A stretch of 64,000 nt of DNA from Marinobacter vulgaris (GCF_003344045.1 NZ_QFWX01000003.1:434001-498000); one strand, 5' to 3'; positions 10,489-18,934 are shown, counted from the first letter of the stretch. Notes: generated by a model not told the origin, from the letters alone. Translations and numbers: made by a program.

Positions 10489-10860
10489 TTATTCTCAATA
10501 CTTTATTAATGAATATTCAAAAAGTGTTTTCATGGCACGGCCTCATGTTTCATACAAACTCTAATCCGTATGCCTGCTGGAACATAGACGCCAGATACGG
10601 AAGGAGTAATCCAAGATTTGGTTTGATAAAGAACTTCAACTAAAGGCTCGGCTTCTGCAGAGTTCGTCAAGGGAGGAGCCTCTCAGTGGATCCTAGAATA
10701 GAGAACACGGTTTTATTTCCACACAAAGTGCTAAATTCGTCGTCCGAGTCAGGAGTCGGATTTTTCCAACTCGGGGTGGACCTAATATGGGGGCAGGTCA
10801 TTGGGAGCTGCTAAACTTATTTCAAACCATCGTGGAATTTTCGTAGGAGTGTCTTGGCCA

Positions 10861-12168
10861 ATGCACATAGCGCACCTTGGTTTCTCACTACTTCTCCTGT
10901 TTCTCTCTGTCGGCGTGGCCGCTAAAAACGACACTCTCGACGCAGCGGCGTCGGATCCGAAAAACCTGGGTTTGATGCAAGGTTTTCCACCACCACCAGA
11001 CAAACTGGTAACGCAGCCAGACTCCAATTTTTTCAGTTTTCCGAAGCTTCGTTGGACGGTTTGCCATTTTCGCGAACTTTTGCCGACGGAGCAGGTTAGC
11101 CGTGGAATTGGCGCACCGGTTCCCCTTGAGTACAACCTCAATGAGGCTGCAATCGATGCGCTGACGTTTACACCTATGGGCAGCAGCGAAACGATGACGT
11201 GGGAACAGTCGCTGGCAGCAAACTATACCGACGGCATGCTCATCATCCATCAGGGAAAGATTGTCTACGAGCGGTATTCCGGGTGCCTCAATGAGACCGG
11301 CAAACACGGAGCCATGTCCATGACCAAGTCTATGACGGGCCTGCTTGCGGAAATACTCGTGGTTGAAGGAAAGCTGGACGACAATGCACTGGTTTCCTCC
11401 ATCGTTCCAGAGCTTGCCGACAGTGCATTCGGATCAGCAACTGTCCGGCAGGTGATGGATATGACCACCGGGCTTGCCTATAGCGAAGACTACTCCGATC
11501 CCGACGCCGACATATGGATTTACTCCAGGGCGGCCAGTCCTTTACCAAAGCCTCCAGGCTATAAGGGACCCGACGGTTACTTCGAGTACCTTCAGACTGT
11601 CAAACCCGAAGGCAATCATGGTGATGCTTTTCACTACAAAACGATTAACACAGATGCCCTTGGCTGGATAATTTCACGTGTGTCCGGTTTGGAAGTTACC
11701 GAGCTGCTTTCAGAACGCATATGGCGTCGGATGGGGGCCGAGCAGGACGCCTACATTACGGTAGACGGCAAGGGCACACCGTTTGCCGGCGGCGGCCTGA
11801 GTGCAGGTTTGCGAGATCTGGGGAGGATCGGTCTGCTGATGCTCAACGAAGGCGAGATTAACGGCCAGCGACTGTTTCCATCGAAAGTGGTTGCCAACAT
11901 TCGCGAGGGTGGTAGCAAAAACGCTTTTGCAAAGGCCGGCTACACGACCTTGGAAGGCGGCAGCTATCGCAGCATGTGGTGGCTGCTTCACAACGAGCAC
12001 GGTGCGTATGCCGCCCGAGGCGTTCATGGCCAGACGATCTTTGTCGACCCCAAGGCCGACATGGTGATCGTCCGGTTTGCTTCCTATCCAACAGCGAAGA
12101 ATGAAAAGATAGATCCTACTTCCTTGCCGGCTTACCAGGCGGTAGCTGAATACCTTATGTTGGATTAG
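10861..12168 (+). CDS. Secreted serine hydrolase, beta-lactamase/6-aminohexanoate-dimer hydrolase type
   Basis: The 435-aa protein belongs to the penicillin-binding-protein-like serine hydrolases. The nucleophile motif SxxK is visible as SMTK (S153, K156). A Tyr-containing motif (YKTINTDALGW) and a late HGQ (in GVHGQTIFVDP) complete the usual set. The start at ATG 10861 is preferred over an upstream TTG at 10801: it follows TAGGAGT and gives a typical signal peptide (hydrophobic FSLLLLFLSVGVAA), so the enzyme is probably exported. Family members include esterases, amidases and nylon-oligomer hydrolases; the substrate cannot be told. It stands alone, with a higBA pair convergent downstream. 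Confidence 0.85.
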   Translation: MHIAHLGFSLLLLFLSVGVAAKNDTLDAAASDPKNLGLMQGFPPPPDKLVTQPDSNFFSFPKLRWTVCHFRELLPTEQVSRGIGAPVPLEYNLNEAAIDALTFTPMGSSETMTWEQSLAANYTDGMLIIHQGKIVYERYSGCLNETGKHGAMSMTKSMTGLLAEILVVEGKLDDNALVSSIVPELADSAFGSATVRQVMDMTTGLAYSEDYSDPDADIWIYSRAASPLPKPPGYKGPDGYFEYLQTVKPEGNHGDAFHYKTINTDALGWIISRVSGLEVTELLSERIWRRMGAEQDAYITVDGKGTPFAGGGLSAGLRDLGRIGLLMLNEGEINGQRLFPSKVVANIREGGSKNAFAKAGYTTLEGGSYRSMWWLLHNEHGAYAARGVHGQTIFVDPKADMVIVRFASYPTAKNEKIDPTSLPAYQAVAEYLMLD

Positions 12169-12201
12169 CAGGGCAGAAGGTTCACTTCCCAAACGAATCA
12201 G

Positions 12202-12501
12202 TCACGCGGCATGAGGCTGAACTTCCCGGGCTACCTGTTCCGCTTTACTGATCTGAGCCCGCCTAAGCTCATACTCAGTTTGCAGATTTAGCCAAAAACG
12301 TTCGCTAGTCCCGAAATAGCGGGCAAGCCGCATAGCCGTATCAGCCGTGATGCCTCGATTTTCCCGGACGATTTCATTCATTCGCGTTGCTGGAACATGG
12401 AGAGCCTTGGAGAGGGCGTTAACGCTCATTTCCAACGGCTCCAGATATTCTTCCCGAAGGATTTCCCCGGGGTGGATTGGGCGCATACCGTTTGTGGTCA
12501 T
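12202..12501 (-). CDS. higA: HigA-family antitoxin
   Basis: The 99-aa protein has the HigA/VapI layout: IHPGEILREEYLEPL at the N-terminus, then an Xre-type helix-turn-helix (SVNALSKALHVPATRMNEIV) and the typical ARYFGTSERFWLNLQ segment. Antitoxins of this family neutralise a RelE-fold HigB toxin and bind the operon promoter. The gene lies 12 bases after the toxin gene on the same strand, in the toxin-first order usual for higBA. Confidence 0.92.
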   Translation of the reverse strand: MTTNGMRPIHPGEILREEYLEPLEMSVNALSKALHVPATRMNEIVRENRGITADTAMRLARYFGTSERFWLNLQTEYELRRAQISKAEQVAREVQPHAA

Positions 12502-12513
12502 AGCGTTTCTCCC

Positions 12514-12792
12514 TTAATGGTAATCAATTATTTCAACGTCTACAGGACCATCGTCCGTCCATCGGAAACACAAACGCCACTGCTTGTTAATCCTGATGCT
12601 GTGCAAGCCTTCACGATCTCCGGTGAGCGACTCAAGACGGTTTCCTGGTGGCGACTTGAGGTCATCGAGAACTTCTGCAGTTTCAAGCATAATCAGTTTG
12701 CGTTCAGCTACCGACTTGATCGAGGAGAACCGCCGGGTTTTACCGGACTCAAATAATGTCCTGGTATCTTTGCACCGGAAGCTTTTAATCAT
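12514..12792 (-). CDS. higB: HigB-family toxin (RelE-fold mRNA endonuclease)
   Basis: The 92-aa protein starts MIKSFRCKDTRTLFESGK and ends WRLCFRWTDDGPVDVEIIDYH, the classic HigB pattern; conserved features include RLESLTGDREGLHSIRIN and the terminal DYH. HigB toxins cut mRNA at the ribosome. The gene is first in the operon, directly before higA. No strong ribosome-binding site is seen, which would suit low toxin translation. Small size, full motif set and intact partner suggest the pair is functional. Confidence 0.92.
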   Translation of the reverse strand: MIKSFRCKDTRTLFESGKTRRFSSIKSVAERKLIMLETAEVLDDLKSPPGNRLESLTGDREGLHSIRINKQWRLCFRWTDDGPVDVEIIDYH

Positions 12793-12848
12793 GCTGGAAG
12801 GTTATGACGTTTATCGTTAAGCGTCAAGAACTCACAAGTCATACTGCG

Positions 12849-12864
12849 CATAATGTATATTATG
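12849..12864. promoter_or_regulatory. Inverted repeat, candidate HigA operator
   Basis: CATAAT and ATTATG are perfect inverted arms around a 4-base spacer, 57 bases upstream of the higB start. HigA-type antitoxins repress their own promoter through such AT-rich palindromes. A weak promoter-like pair (TTGACG at 12822-12827 and CATAAC at 12801-12806 on the minus strand, 15 bases apart) lies between the repeat and higB. Confidence 0.45.
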
Positions 12865-13087
12865 TTAAATGTACTACCAAATGCGATAAGTTGTGGAGAC
12901 GTGGATGGACGACAACACAGCCATCAATAATCGGTCCTGATTTTTGGTTCCATGCGCCGTTGTCTGACGGGTTCAAAGGTCATAGCATGGCTAATAAGTA
13001 GTTAATGGCCCATTGGAAGGAGCTCTTGGACCAGAACGAGATCAGGCCACCGAGATGTAAGGCAAACATGCCAGGGAGATCAGCGCT

Positions 13088-13618
13088 ATGAGTGTACTGA
13101 AGAGTAAGTCAAATAATCGGAAATCCGCATTAACCTCCACTACCATGCCTGCCCTAGTTCGGGACTGTGCGGGCGTAAGGTATATGGCATTGGGGTTTGT
13201 GCTGGCGTTTACCAATCTTCCCGCCATCGTCTTTGCCCAATCATCGTGCCCAGGAATTCATGTGAAAATTCCGAACATCAAAAACAGCACCGGGACGGTA
13301 GCTTGTGCACTTTTCGAATCGCCAGAGGGCTTCCCTACTGAGTTTCTTCATTCCGCGACCAATATAATGATGATGAAAATTCGAGATACGAAGGCACGTT
13401 GTAACTTCCTGGATATTCCTCCAGGAACCTATGCGTTGGCCGTCATCCATGATGAGAATATGGATGGCAAACTCAACACTAACTTTCTAGGGATCCCAAC
13501 AGAAGGCTTTGGTTTTTCAAGCGGCGCAGAGGCTGCGATGGGTGCTCCGTCATTCGAGGCTGCCAGCTTTTCATACGATGGGCAAAACCTGGATCTGACT
13601 ATTAGACTGAATTATTAA
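13088..13618 (+). CDS. DUF2141 family exported protein
   Basis: The 176-aa protein carries the DUF2141 pattern: VKIPNIKNSTGTVACALFES, later FLDIPPGTYALAVIHDENMDGKLNTN, and GIPTEGFGFSSGA. An internal hydrophobic stretch (MALGFVLAFTNLPAIVFAQ) looks like a signal peptide; the ATG at 13088 has GGGAG upstream, though starts at 13145 or 13184 would give a shorter leader. DUF2141 proteins are small periplasmic or surface proteins of unknown function. A strong terminator follows, so the transcript ends here. Confidence 0.88.
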   Translation: MSVLKSKSNNRKSALTSTTMPALVRDCAGVRYMALGFVLAFTNLPAIVFAQSSCPGIHVKIPNIKNSTGTVACALFESPEGFPTEFLHSATNIMMMKIRDTKARCNFLDIPPGTYALAVIHDENMDGKLNTNFLGIPTEGFGFSSGAEAAMGAPSFEAASFSYDGQNLDLTIRLNY

Positions 13619-13648
13619 GGGCTGCCCGGCATCGAAACTGAAACCAAT

Positions 13649-13678
13649 AAACCACCTTCGGGTGGTTTTGTGTTTTTA
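13649..13678 (+). terminator. Rho-independent terminator after the DUF2141 gene
   Basis: Perfect 8-bp stem AAACCACC/GGTGGTTT with a TTCG tetraloop, followed by a T-rich tail (TGTGTTTTT). It lies 31 bases after the stop codon. Confidence 0.9.
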
Positions 13679-13782
13679 GGACGCAAAACATACGTTTAAC
13701 ATTATTTGACATCTTTAAACACATATCTTCTTACCACCTCTCTGCGATCTATGTAACTTGTTTACTGACTCGGGAGCCAGCC

Positions 13783-13911
13783 ATGACGAACTTAGTAGGC
13801 ATGATAGACAGGCTGCCCCCCCCCAGAATTAGACAGGTGCCCGTGGCATTTTCTAAAAAGCCACGGCCGAGCTTGCTGACGAAGAACCGGATTACGGGAG
13901 TTCCCTCATGA
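13783..13911 (+). CDS. Small coupled ORF with C9 tract (42 aa), hypothetical
   Basis: The ORF starts at ATG 13783 after CGGGAG, an adequate ribosome-binding site, and its TGA overlaps the ATG of the next gene (ATGA at 13908-13911), a classic translational-coupling arrangement. The predicted peptide is basic, starts MTNLVGMIDRLPPPRIRQ and resembles nothing I know. Nine consecutive C residues (13816-13824) encode the PPP part; a one-base slip would move the stop and break the coupling. It could be a leader peptide, a real small protein, or chance. Confidence 0.45.
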   Translation: MTNLVGMIDRLPPPRIRQVPVAFSKKPRPSLLTKNRITGVPS

Positions 13912-14447
13912 ATATTGCCAAACACCGGATCGATGACTTGTACCTATCACGCCTGACTGCGGATCTGTTCTACGAGGAAGCCTCCCGGATCATGGAGGAA
14001 CATGCTGTGCGGTGTGCCAGTATTGTCATCGATATGCCGCTCCAGTACAGCGAGCCGGCGGATGCATTAGGCTCGCCATACTCAGAGCCGGACATCATCT
14101 TTCGCCCTCGACAGAAGAATGGGACCAAAACCGATGAAGATTGTCTGGGGCTGGAAAATGAGAAACCAACGCTGAGCCTGTATCGCTGGGAGTCCAGGCT
14201 ACCCCGCGCTCAGGGCAACGGTGACATCATCGTGATGGCCGAAAGTCTCGACCAGGCCCGTGACTTCGCGCGTCTTCAGGGCCGCAAATACATCCACGAA
14301 CACAATAGTCTTCTGGAGATTCTGCGACTCAACAAAGACCCGGAATACGACGTAAAACTGGCCGAAGAACTTCAGGTTCTTGAAGCGGACCTATCGAGTG
14401 AGCCTGAACTTCTATCATCCGGTGTGGTTCTGGTACGTGGGTCATGA
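13908..14447 (+). CDS. Hypothetical protein, 179 aa
   Basis: The protein is soluble and acidic, with no signal peptide or membrane segment. It begins MNIAKHRIDDLYLSRLTADL and has a leucine- and glutamate-rich C-terminal half (residues about 110-170) likely to be helical. No known motif is visible. The start overlaps the stop of the 42-codon ORF, and a hairpin follows the gene. I do not recognise the family. Confidence 0.75.
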   Translation: MNIAKHRIDDLYLSRLTADLFYEEASRIMEEHAVRCASIVIDMPLQYSEPADALGSPYSEPDIIFRPRQKNGTKTDEDCLGLENEKPTLSLYRWESRLPRAQGNGDIIVMAESLDQARDFARLQGRKYIHEHNSLLEILRLNKDPEYDVKLAEELQVLEADLSSEPELLSSGVVLVRGS

Positions 14448-14478
14448 CTGAATCGTCTGACTCCGTTCTGTAATTGCA

Positions 14479-14501
14479 GCCCGGAGTTTGAACCTCCGGG
14501 C
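14479..14501. terminator. Hairpin between convergent genes
   Basis: GCCCGGAG and CTCCGGGC form a perfect 8-bp GC-rich stem with a 7-base loop, 31 bases after the 179-aa gene and before the convergent 656-aa gene. No T tract follows on either strand, so termination would be inefficient without other factors. Confidence 0.4.
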
Positions 14502-14596
14502 CCACAATACTCCCTCTACCGAGCGTTTTATAAGTCCAGGGTTTTCGTTACTGGCGTGTTTCATTCAAAATTTCAGTCTTTCCATGGTCGGCTATT

Positions 14597-16567
14597 TCAC
14601 TCGTAACCCGCAGCCCAACTGGTTCGGCCGAGCTCTGTGCCCCGGACAACGTCGGTCTCGGGAACCAACGACAGGTCCCCCACTTCCCTCGCGTCATAGT
14701 GGAAAACACACAAACGTGAAGCAAACTCGACGAATGGGAGCGACGCTTCGCCGTAACGCTCGCCATTGCTCTGTGTCGAGCAGTTAATGCCCTGGCCCCA
14801 GTCCTGGCCGCTGTCATTATTGGGATTGAAAAAATAAAGCCGCATCAGGCCATCGCGATCAAGATTGACGCGAATAATGGTTATGGCGTGACGTCCAACG
14901 AGGCGCCCTCCACTATCGGTTACAGCTATACCGGCCGGCTGTGGGTGGATGACGGGTATGTTGCCGTTGTAGTAAGGGTGATAACAGGCATAAAAGTGGC
15001 GGATAAAACCCTCATAATCATGAATTTTTCCGGTCTCCCGACTGGTGACACTGAGAAAGCCGTGCCCTACCCACCAGCCATACATTTCAGGATTGATCCA
15101 TCGATGCAAATCGTCGTCGCGCACGCCGCACAGTCGGCCCATCTCGCCATATACGCGGTCAAGGTGTGGTATCAGAATCAGTGAAACCGGATCGACATCG
15201 GTTGGGGGTTCCTTCGCGAGGCCCGCTTCCAGGTGCTGAGAGTTAATGGTCTGGCCTTCGAACCGCATAACCACGTCGTCATCACGGGCAGCCCAGGCGA
15301 CCAGTTGCAACAGGAAGTCAGCATCATTGAAGGACCACATGGAAAGGCCAATGACTGACTGGCAGGTCGGGTTGTTACCTTGGCCAACCCCTAACGGCTG
15401 CCCCAGAAGACTCAACACACCGGCCAGCAGATACACCCGCGGCGGGTGTGCATCACCGAAAACAGCACTCAGTTTGTCCGCAGCGGTCTTGCACAGCTTC
15501 AGTTCCAGCTGCCGCCATAAACCCGCAGCCACCGGCGGCGTAAACAGGGATCCGCGTTCAAGAAACATGGCCAAGCCATAGACAGCCTGGCAGGTTTCCG
15601 GATGAATAACCTGATCAATCAGTTCATGCACAATCTGACGGTAGCATTGGAGCACATCGTTGCCGGTGATGCTCAGGCCCAATGCCAGGGGTAGCAGATC
15701 ATCCCGGTGCTCCCGCAGCTGTCGTAACAGCATCGGATGATAGGGCGAAACCATGCCGGTCTCCTGCATCCTACTGGCAAAGCCTTTCGCCTCTTCAAAC
15801 AGTGCAGCATCGTCCATGGCGACCAGGCGTTCACCGTAGACCGCGAGACCCGGATCGTCACGGCAGCCCGGAGTTGGCCCGAATAAAGCGCTGACCAGAC
15901 GCTCCGCTTTGTGCATGCCCGAGGTCTCGATTGCCGGATCGAACAGGCATTTGGCAATCTGGCTGACCATCTGTTTGATGCTGTCTGTCTGAATCGGGCG
16001 TTGAGCCAGCAGGCGCCGTACTTCATCCACCAGGCTGTCGAGAATGCTCTCATAGCCCAGCCTGTTAAGCAGAAACTGATAAAGCGAATTGACGATGTGC
16101 CCGAGCCCTTGCGGACGCTCCCGATCCGCTTCGCTCATCTGACCTGACAGCAGGTCCAGGTTCAGGGCCGTCACCTGAGTCAGGAAGTTTCTGGCCTGTT
16201 CCGCGGAGATTCCGGGATGCAGATAATCACCCATGGCCACGGCCAGCAGGCGAAGCTCACTCAGCGCTTCGATGACCGTATAGGCAGGAGCTCCCTGGCG
16301 TAACGTTCGCACGGCCAGCGCTGGCCGAAGAATGGCAGGTTGGTTCCAGTCACTGTTGGCAAATACGCCCTTGGCTTCCATTGCCGGCACACGATCGTAC
16401 AACGCGTCCAGTCCGCCGGGAGCGGCCATGACCTGAAGTGCCGATTCCAGTACCTCGGTATTCGGCGCCAGCGGGTTGCTTTGGTGGGCCAGCGCAAGCT
16501 GTTCCAGGGCCTTGTCAAACGCTGCCACAGAAGCGCTGGTATCGGGATTAGAGCCGGAGAGAGTCAC
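14597..16567 (-). CDS. Unknown 656-aa protein with possible papain-fold (Cys-His-Asn) C-terminal domain
   Basis: Residues 1-380 are mostly helical without a known motif. The C-terminal part shows spaced Cys, His and Asn in the order of papain-fold enzymes: C402 in NPTCQSVIGLSMW, H560 in GRHAITIIRV and N581 in YFFNPNNDSGQDWG. The HAI and FNPN contexts resemble peptidase C39 or transglutaminase-like cores; this is inference from motif order only. I chose the GTG at 16567 because AAGGAAG lies six bases upstream; a TTG at 16609 would add 14 residues but has a poorer site. No signal peptide is seen. An ATP-grasp gene is divergent, 300 bases away. Confidence 0.8.
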   Translation of the reverse strand: MTLSGSNPDTSASVAAFDKALEQLALAHQSNPLAPNTEVLESALQVMAAPGGLDALYDRVPAMEAKGVFANSDWNQPAILRPALAVRTLRQGAPAYTVIEALSELRLLAVAMGDYLHPGISAEQARNFLTQVTALNLDLLSGQMSEADRERPQGLGHIVNSLYQFLLNRLGYESILDSLVDEVRRLLAQRPIQTDSIKQMVSQIAKCLFDPAIETSGMHKAERLVSALFGPTPGCRDDPGLAVYGERLVAMDDAALFEEAKGFASRMQETGMVSPYHPMLLRQLREHRDDLLPLALGLSITGNDVLQCYRQIVHELIDQVIHPETCQAVYGLAMFLERGSLFTPPVAAGLWRQLELKLCKTAADKLSAVFGDAHPPRVYLLAGVLSLLGQPLGVGQGNNPTCQSVIGLSMWSFNDADFLLQLVAWAARDDDVVMRFEGQTINSQHLEAGLAKEPPTDVDPVSLILIPHLDRVYGEMGRLCGVRDDDLHRWINPEMYGWWVGHGFLSVTSRETGKIHDYEGFIRHFYACYHPYYNGNIPVIHPQPAGIAVTDSGGRLVGRHAITIIRVNLDRDGLMRLYFFNPNNDSGQDWGQGINCSTQSNGERYGEASLPFVEFASRLCVFHYDAREVGDLSLVPETDVVRGTELGRTSWAAGYE

Positions 16568-16867
16568 GATATCTTCCTTGCCTTTAATAAGCGGTATGTG
16601 ATCTTCCAAAGATGCTCTTCTGGCATGGCGGATGCAAATGATTCCGGGGCTTTCGTTTCCATTTGTAACTATAGCGACTATATTGAGGGGGATGGTTGGG
16701 ATTCTGTGACCCCTGAAATCCGCAGAGTGAGAGCTTCATTAACCAAAGTTTCTCGCCTGGCTCCGGGTCACCCAGCCCCCATCAACCACAACGCCTAACG
16801 GCTCAGTTTACTGATGCGCTCTATACTCAGCGCCGTTTTTCTGGGCAACCAGCAAGGAGAACATCGA

Positions 16868-18175
16868 ATGTCTATGACATCGGAAAAAGAGTTACCCGCA
16901 GAGGTAGCGGCTTGGCGCGATCCGGAAATGCCCTCGGTCAAAGGCACCGAGACCCCGAAAGATCCGAATAAAGGCTATATCGCCCTGCTTGGCTGGAGCG
17001 TAAATGCGATCAAGGCCGCACAGAACTTTGACCGTCGCTACATTGTAATTGCGCCTGAATGGGCCACGGATTTCTGTACTGCCAACAACATACCCTTCAT
17101 TCCTTGGGATTTTATCCGTCTGAACGATCGTTCCATGGAGATTGCCACAAGGCTGAAAGAAGAAGGTGTTGATGTTGCCATTCCGCTGTTCGAAGAAACG
17201 GTTGAATGGTCCGGTGCTATCAACTCTGTCCTGATGGACAGCCCTCGCATGTACGGGCAGTCCATTCTGTTCCGTGACAAGGCCCTGATGAAGCGCCGCG
17301 CCCAGCTTGGTGGCATTCGCGTTGGCATCTTCGAGGAGGCCCACGAGAAAGAGGACATCGTCCGCTTCATGAAGCGTGTTAACCAGACTCTGCTCAAGCT
17401 TGATGGTGACCCGGACGATCCGATTCACGTCAAGGCCTTCGACAAGGCCGGTTGCCTTGGCCATCGGATGATCCGTACGCTGGAAGAAATTGACCAGATT
17501 CCGGACGAGGAATATCCCCTGCTGATGGAAAGCCACCTGAGTGGCTGGGAATTCGCGGTTGAAGCCTGGATCCACGATGGCAAGATCCAGTTCCTCAACA
17601 TTTCTGAGTATGTGACCCTGGGCTATTCGGTATTCGTGCCTGCCACCCGAGAACTTGAAAGCTGGCGCAACGCGATTACCAAGCAGATCGAACTGCTGAT
17701 CAAGACCTTTGATATCAAGTTCGGCCTGATCCATCCCGAGTACTTCGTCACGGCGGATGGCGAAATGTACTTTGGCGAGGTTGCCTACCGTCCACCCGGT
17801 TTTAAAGCCTTCGAGCTTATCGAGATGGCCTACGGCTTCAATGCCTATCAGGCATCAATGCTGGTATTCGATCCCAAAAGCACGAAAGAAGAAGTGGCTG
17901 CATTTTTCCCCCGCGAAGTGGTCGATGCGAAGGGTTATGCAGGATGCTTTGGTGTATATCCACGCCGTCGTGTTGTCAGCAAACTGCAGTTGCCCAAAGA
18001 GACTGTCGAGCATCCCTATTTCGTATCACACGAATTGCATGAGCCGACAGAAGAGACCGTTCCCGACCGGTCAGCCTTCGGTACTCACTGGGGCTTGGTG
18101 TTCTTCTTTGGTGACGACCCCATCACGATGCGGGATCTGCTGAAAGCACAGGAGGATCTGGACTTCTACGTCTAG
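16868..18175 (+). CDS. ATP-grasp domain protein (ligase- or carboxylase-like)
   Basis: The 435-aa protein has an N-terminal Rossmann-like pre-ATP-grasp part (GYIALLGWSVNAIKAA), a central ATP-grasp region (LLMESHLSGWEFAVEAW) and a metal-binding motif at E304, EVAYRPPGF, comparable to the E-x-A-P-R of PurK-type enzymes rather than E-x-N-x-R. Such enzymes join a carboxylate to an amine or another nucleophile using ATP. The substrate is unknown. The ATG at 16868 has AAGGAGA upstream. It is monocistronic, ended by a strong terminator, and divergent from the 656-aa gene. Confidence 0.85.
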   Translation: MSMTSEKELPAEVAAWRDPEMPSVKGTETPKDPNKGYIALLGWSVNAIKAAQNFDRRYIVIAPEWATDFCTANNIPFIPWDFIRLNDRSMEIATRLKEEGVDVAIPLFEETVEWSGAINSVLMDSPRMYGQSILFRDKALMKRRAQLGGIRVGIFEEAHEKEDIVRFMKRVNQTLLKLDGDPDDPIHVKAFDKAGCLGHRMIRTLEEIDQIPDEEYPLLMESHLSGWEFAVEAWIHDGKIQFLNISEYVTLGYSVFVPATRELESWRNAITKQIELLIKTFDIKFGLIHPEYFVTADGEMYFGEVAYRPPGFKAFELIEMAYGFNAYQASMLVFDPKSTKEEVAAFFPREVVDAKGYAGCFGVYPRRRVVSKLQLPKETVEHPYFVSHELHEPTEETVPDRSAFGTHWGLVFFFGDDPITMRDLLKAQEDLDFYV

Positions 18176-18198
18176 ACGGTCGCCACGAGCATCACAAC

Positions 18199-18232
18199 AG
18201 TGTCCACTCGCTCTTGAGTGGACACTTATTTA
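18199..18232 (+). terminator. Rho-independent terminator after the ATP-grasp gene
   Basis: A perfect 11-bp stem (AGTGTCCACTC/GAGTGGACACT) with a 6-base loop is followed by TATTT. It lies 23 bases after the stop codon. Confidence 0.88.
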
Positions 18233-18265
18233 AATCCCCTGTTCAACGCCATATCTACCCCCCCA

Positions 18266-18934
18266 TTAATGAAGCGATCTCAGCCTTCTATTCAGCAGAC
18301 GCTGAAAAAAGGCCTGCGGATCGGGCTCGGCAGCATAGTGTCGGTACGCCTTCACGCCAAAGACTTCCGGGGCCAGCTGTAAAAAAATCCGGCTGATCTG
18401 TCTCTCATGCTGAAACGCCGGCTGATCGAACGCCTCCAGCAACTGCTGCCGAAGAGCCTGGGGAAGGGTTGCGAGTTGTACCACGTAGGCGATGTATTCA
18501 TGTGCCTCAAGTGAGGGCTTCGATATCTGGAAGTTGGCATGTGCCACCGCGTGAGCTACCTCGTGTGCTACAAAGCTTTGCCAAATGGTACGGCACATGC
18601 GCATCCGGAATGGCGGGTGGCGGAGAGCCATCAGTCGTGCATTTTTGAAGTTCGGAACCTTAATGTGAAAGCTCCTGGAATCGTAGGTGCCTGTCACTTC
18701 TGTGCCGTGTAGGCTCAGGGGGCGATCCACCAGATCAATGGTAAACTCAGCATCGACGCGAAAGCCCTGGCTACGCATAAACGCGAGTGTTGTACCAACA
18801 GCCTGGCACGCCAGCTCGCCGTCCTCCGCCTGGTCGCTGAACAGTGTGACGTTCGGGACGGGGCACGCAACTCTGGTGGCAGAGTAGCCGGGGGCGTTTA
18901 CCAGCCACAACAGGGCAACCAACAGCAACTGCAT
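18266..18934 (-). CDS. Secreted protein with HExxH zinc-peptidase motif
   Basis: The ATG at 18934 gives a clear signal peptide (MQLLLVALLWLVNAPGYSA) and a mature protein of about 200 aa. The motif H124-E-V-A-H128 is the zinc-binding signature of gluzincin or metzincin-type peptidases, followed by helical sequence. Cysteines in ACP and ELAC may form a disulfide. It resembles small proteins annotated DUF6639, but that is from memory. An alternative TTG start at 18982 has a better ribosome-binding site (AAAGGAG) and would add 16 residues. It is convergent with the ATP-grasp gene. Confidence 0.8.
   Translation of the reverse strand: MQLLLVALLWLVNAPGYSATRVACPVPNVTLFSDQAEDGELACQAVGTTLAFMRSQGFRVDAEFTIDLVDRPLSLHGTEVTGTYDSRSFHIKVPNFKNARLMALRHPPFRMRMCRTIWQSFVAHEVAHAVAHANFQISKPSLEAHEYIAYVVQLATLPQALRQQLLEAFDQPAFQHERQISRIFLQLAPEVFGVKAYRHYAAEPDPQAFFQRLLNRRLRSLH

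Larger units (their letters stand above)
10031..10860. other. Intergenic region with an AT-rich core
   Basis: About 830 bases separate the giant gene (leftward) from the serine hydrolase (rightward). The part from about 10380 to 10560 is strikingly AT-rich against its surroundings and contains a perfect 14-base palindrome and an 11-bp hairpin, listed separately. A 42-codon GTG-start ORF (10686-10814) follows a GGGAGGAG sequence but has no other support. No convincing larger gene was found on either strand. The region presumably carries the promoters of both flanking genes. Confidence 0.5.

Noticed and set aside
10686-10814. 42-codon GTG-start ORF after GGGAGGAG, before the serine hydrolase gene
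   Set aside because: Only the ribosome-binding sequence supports it; composition is unremarkable and no homology or coupling is visible. It could still be a leader peptide.
13005-13091. 28-codon ORF whose TGA overlaps the DUF2141 start
   Set aside because: No ribosome-binding site and no recognisable protein; the overlap may be chance.
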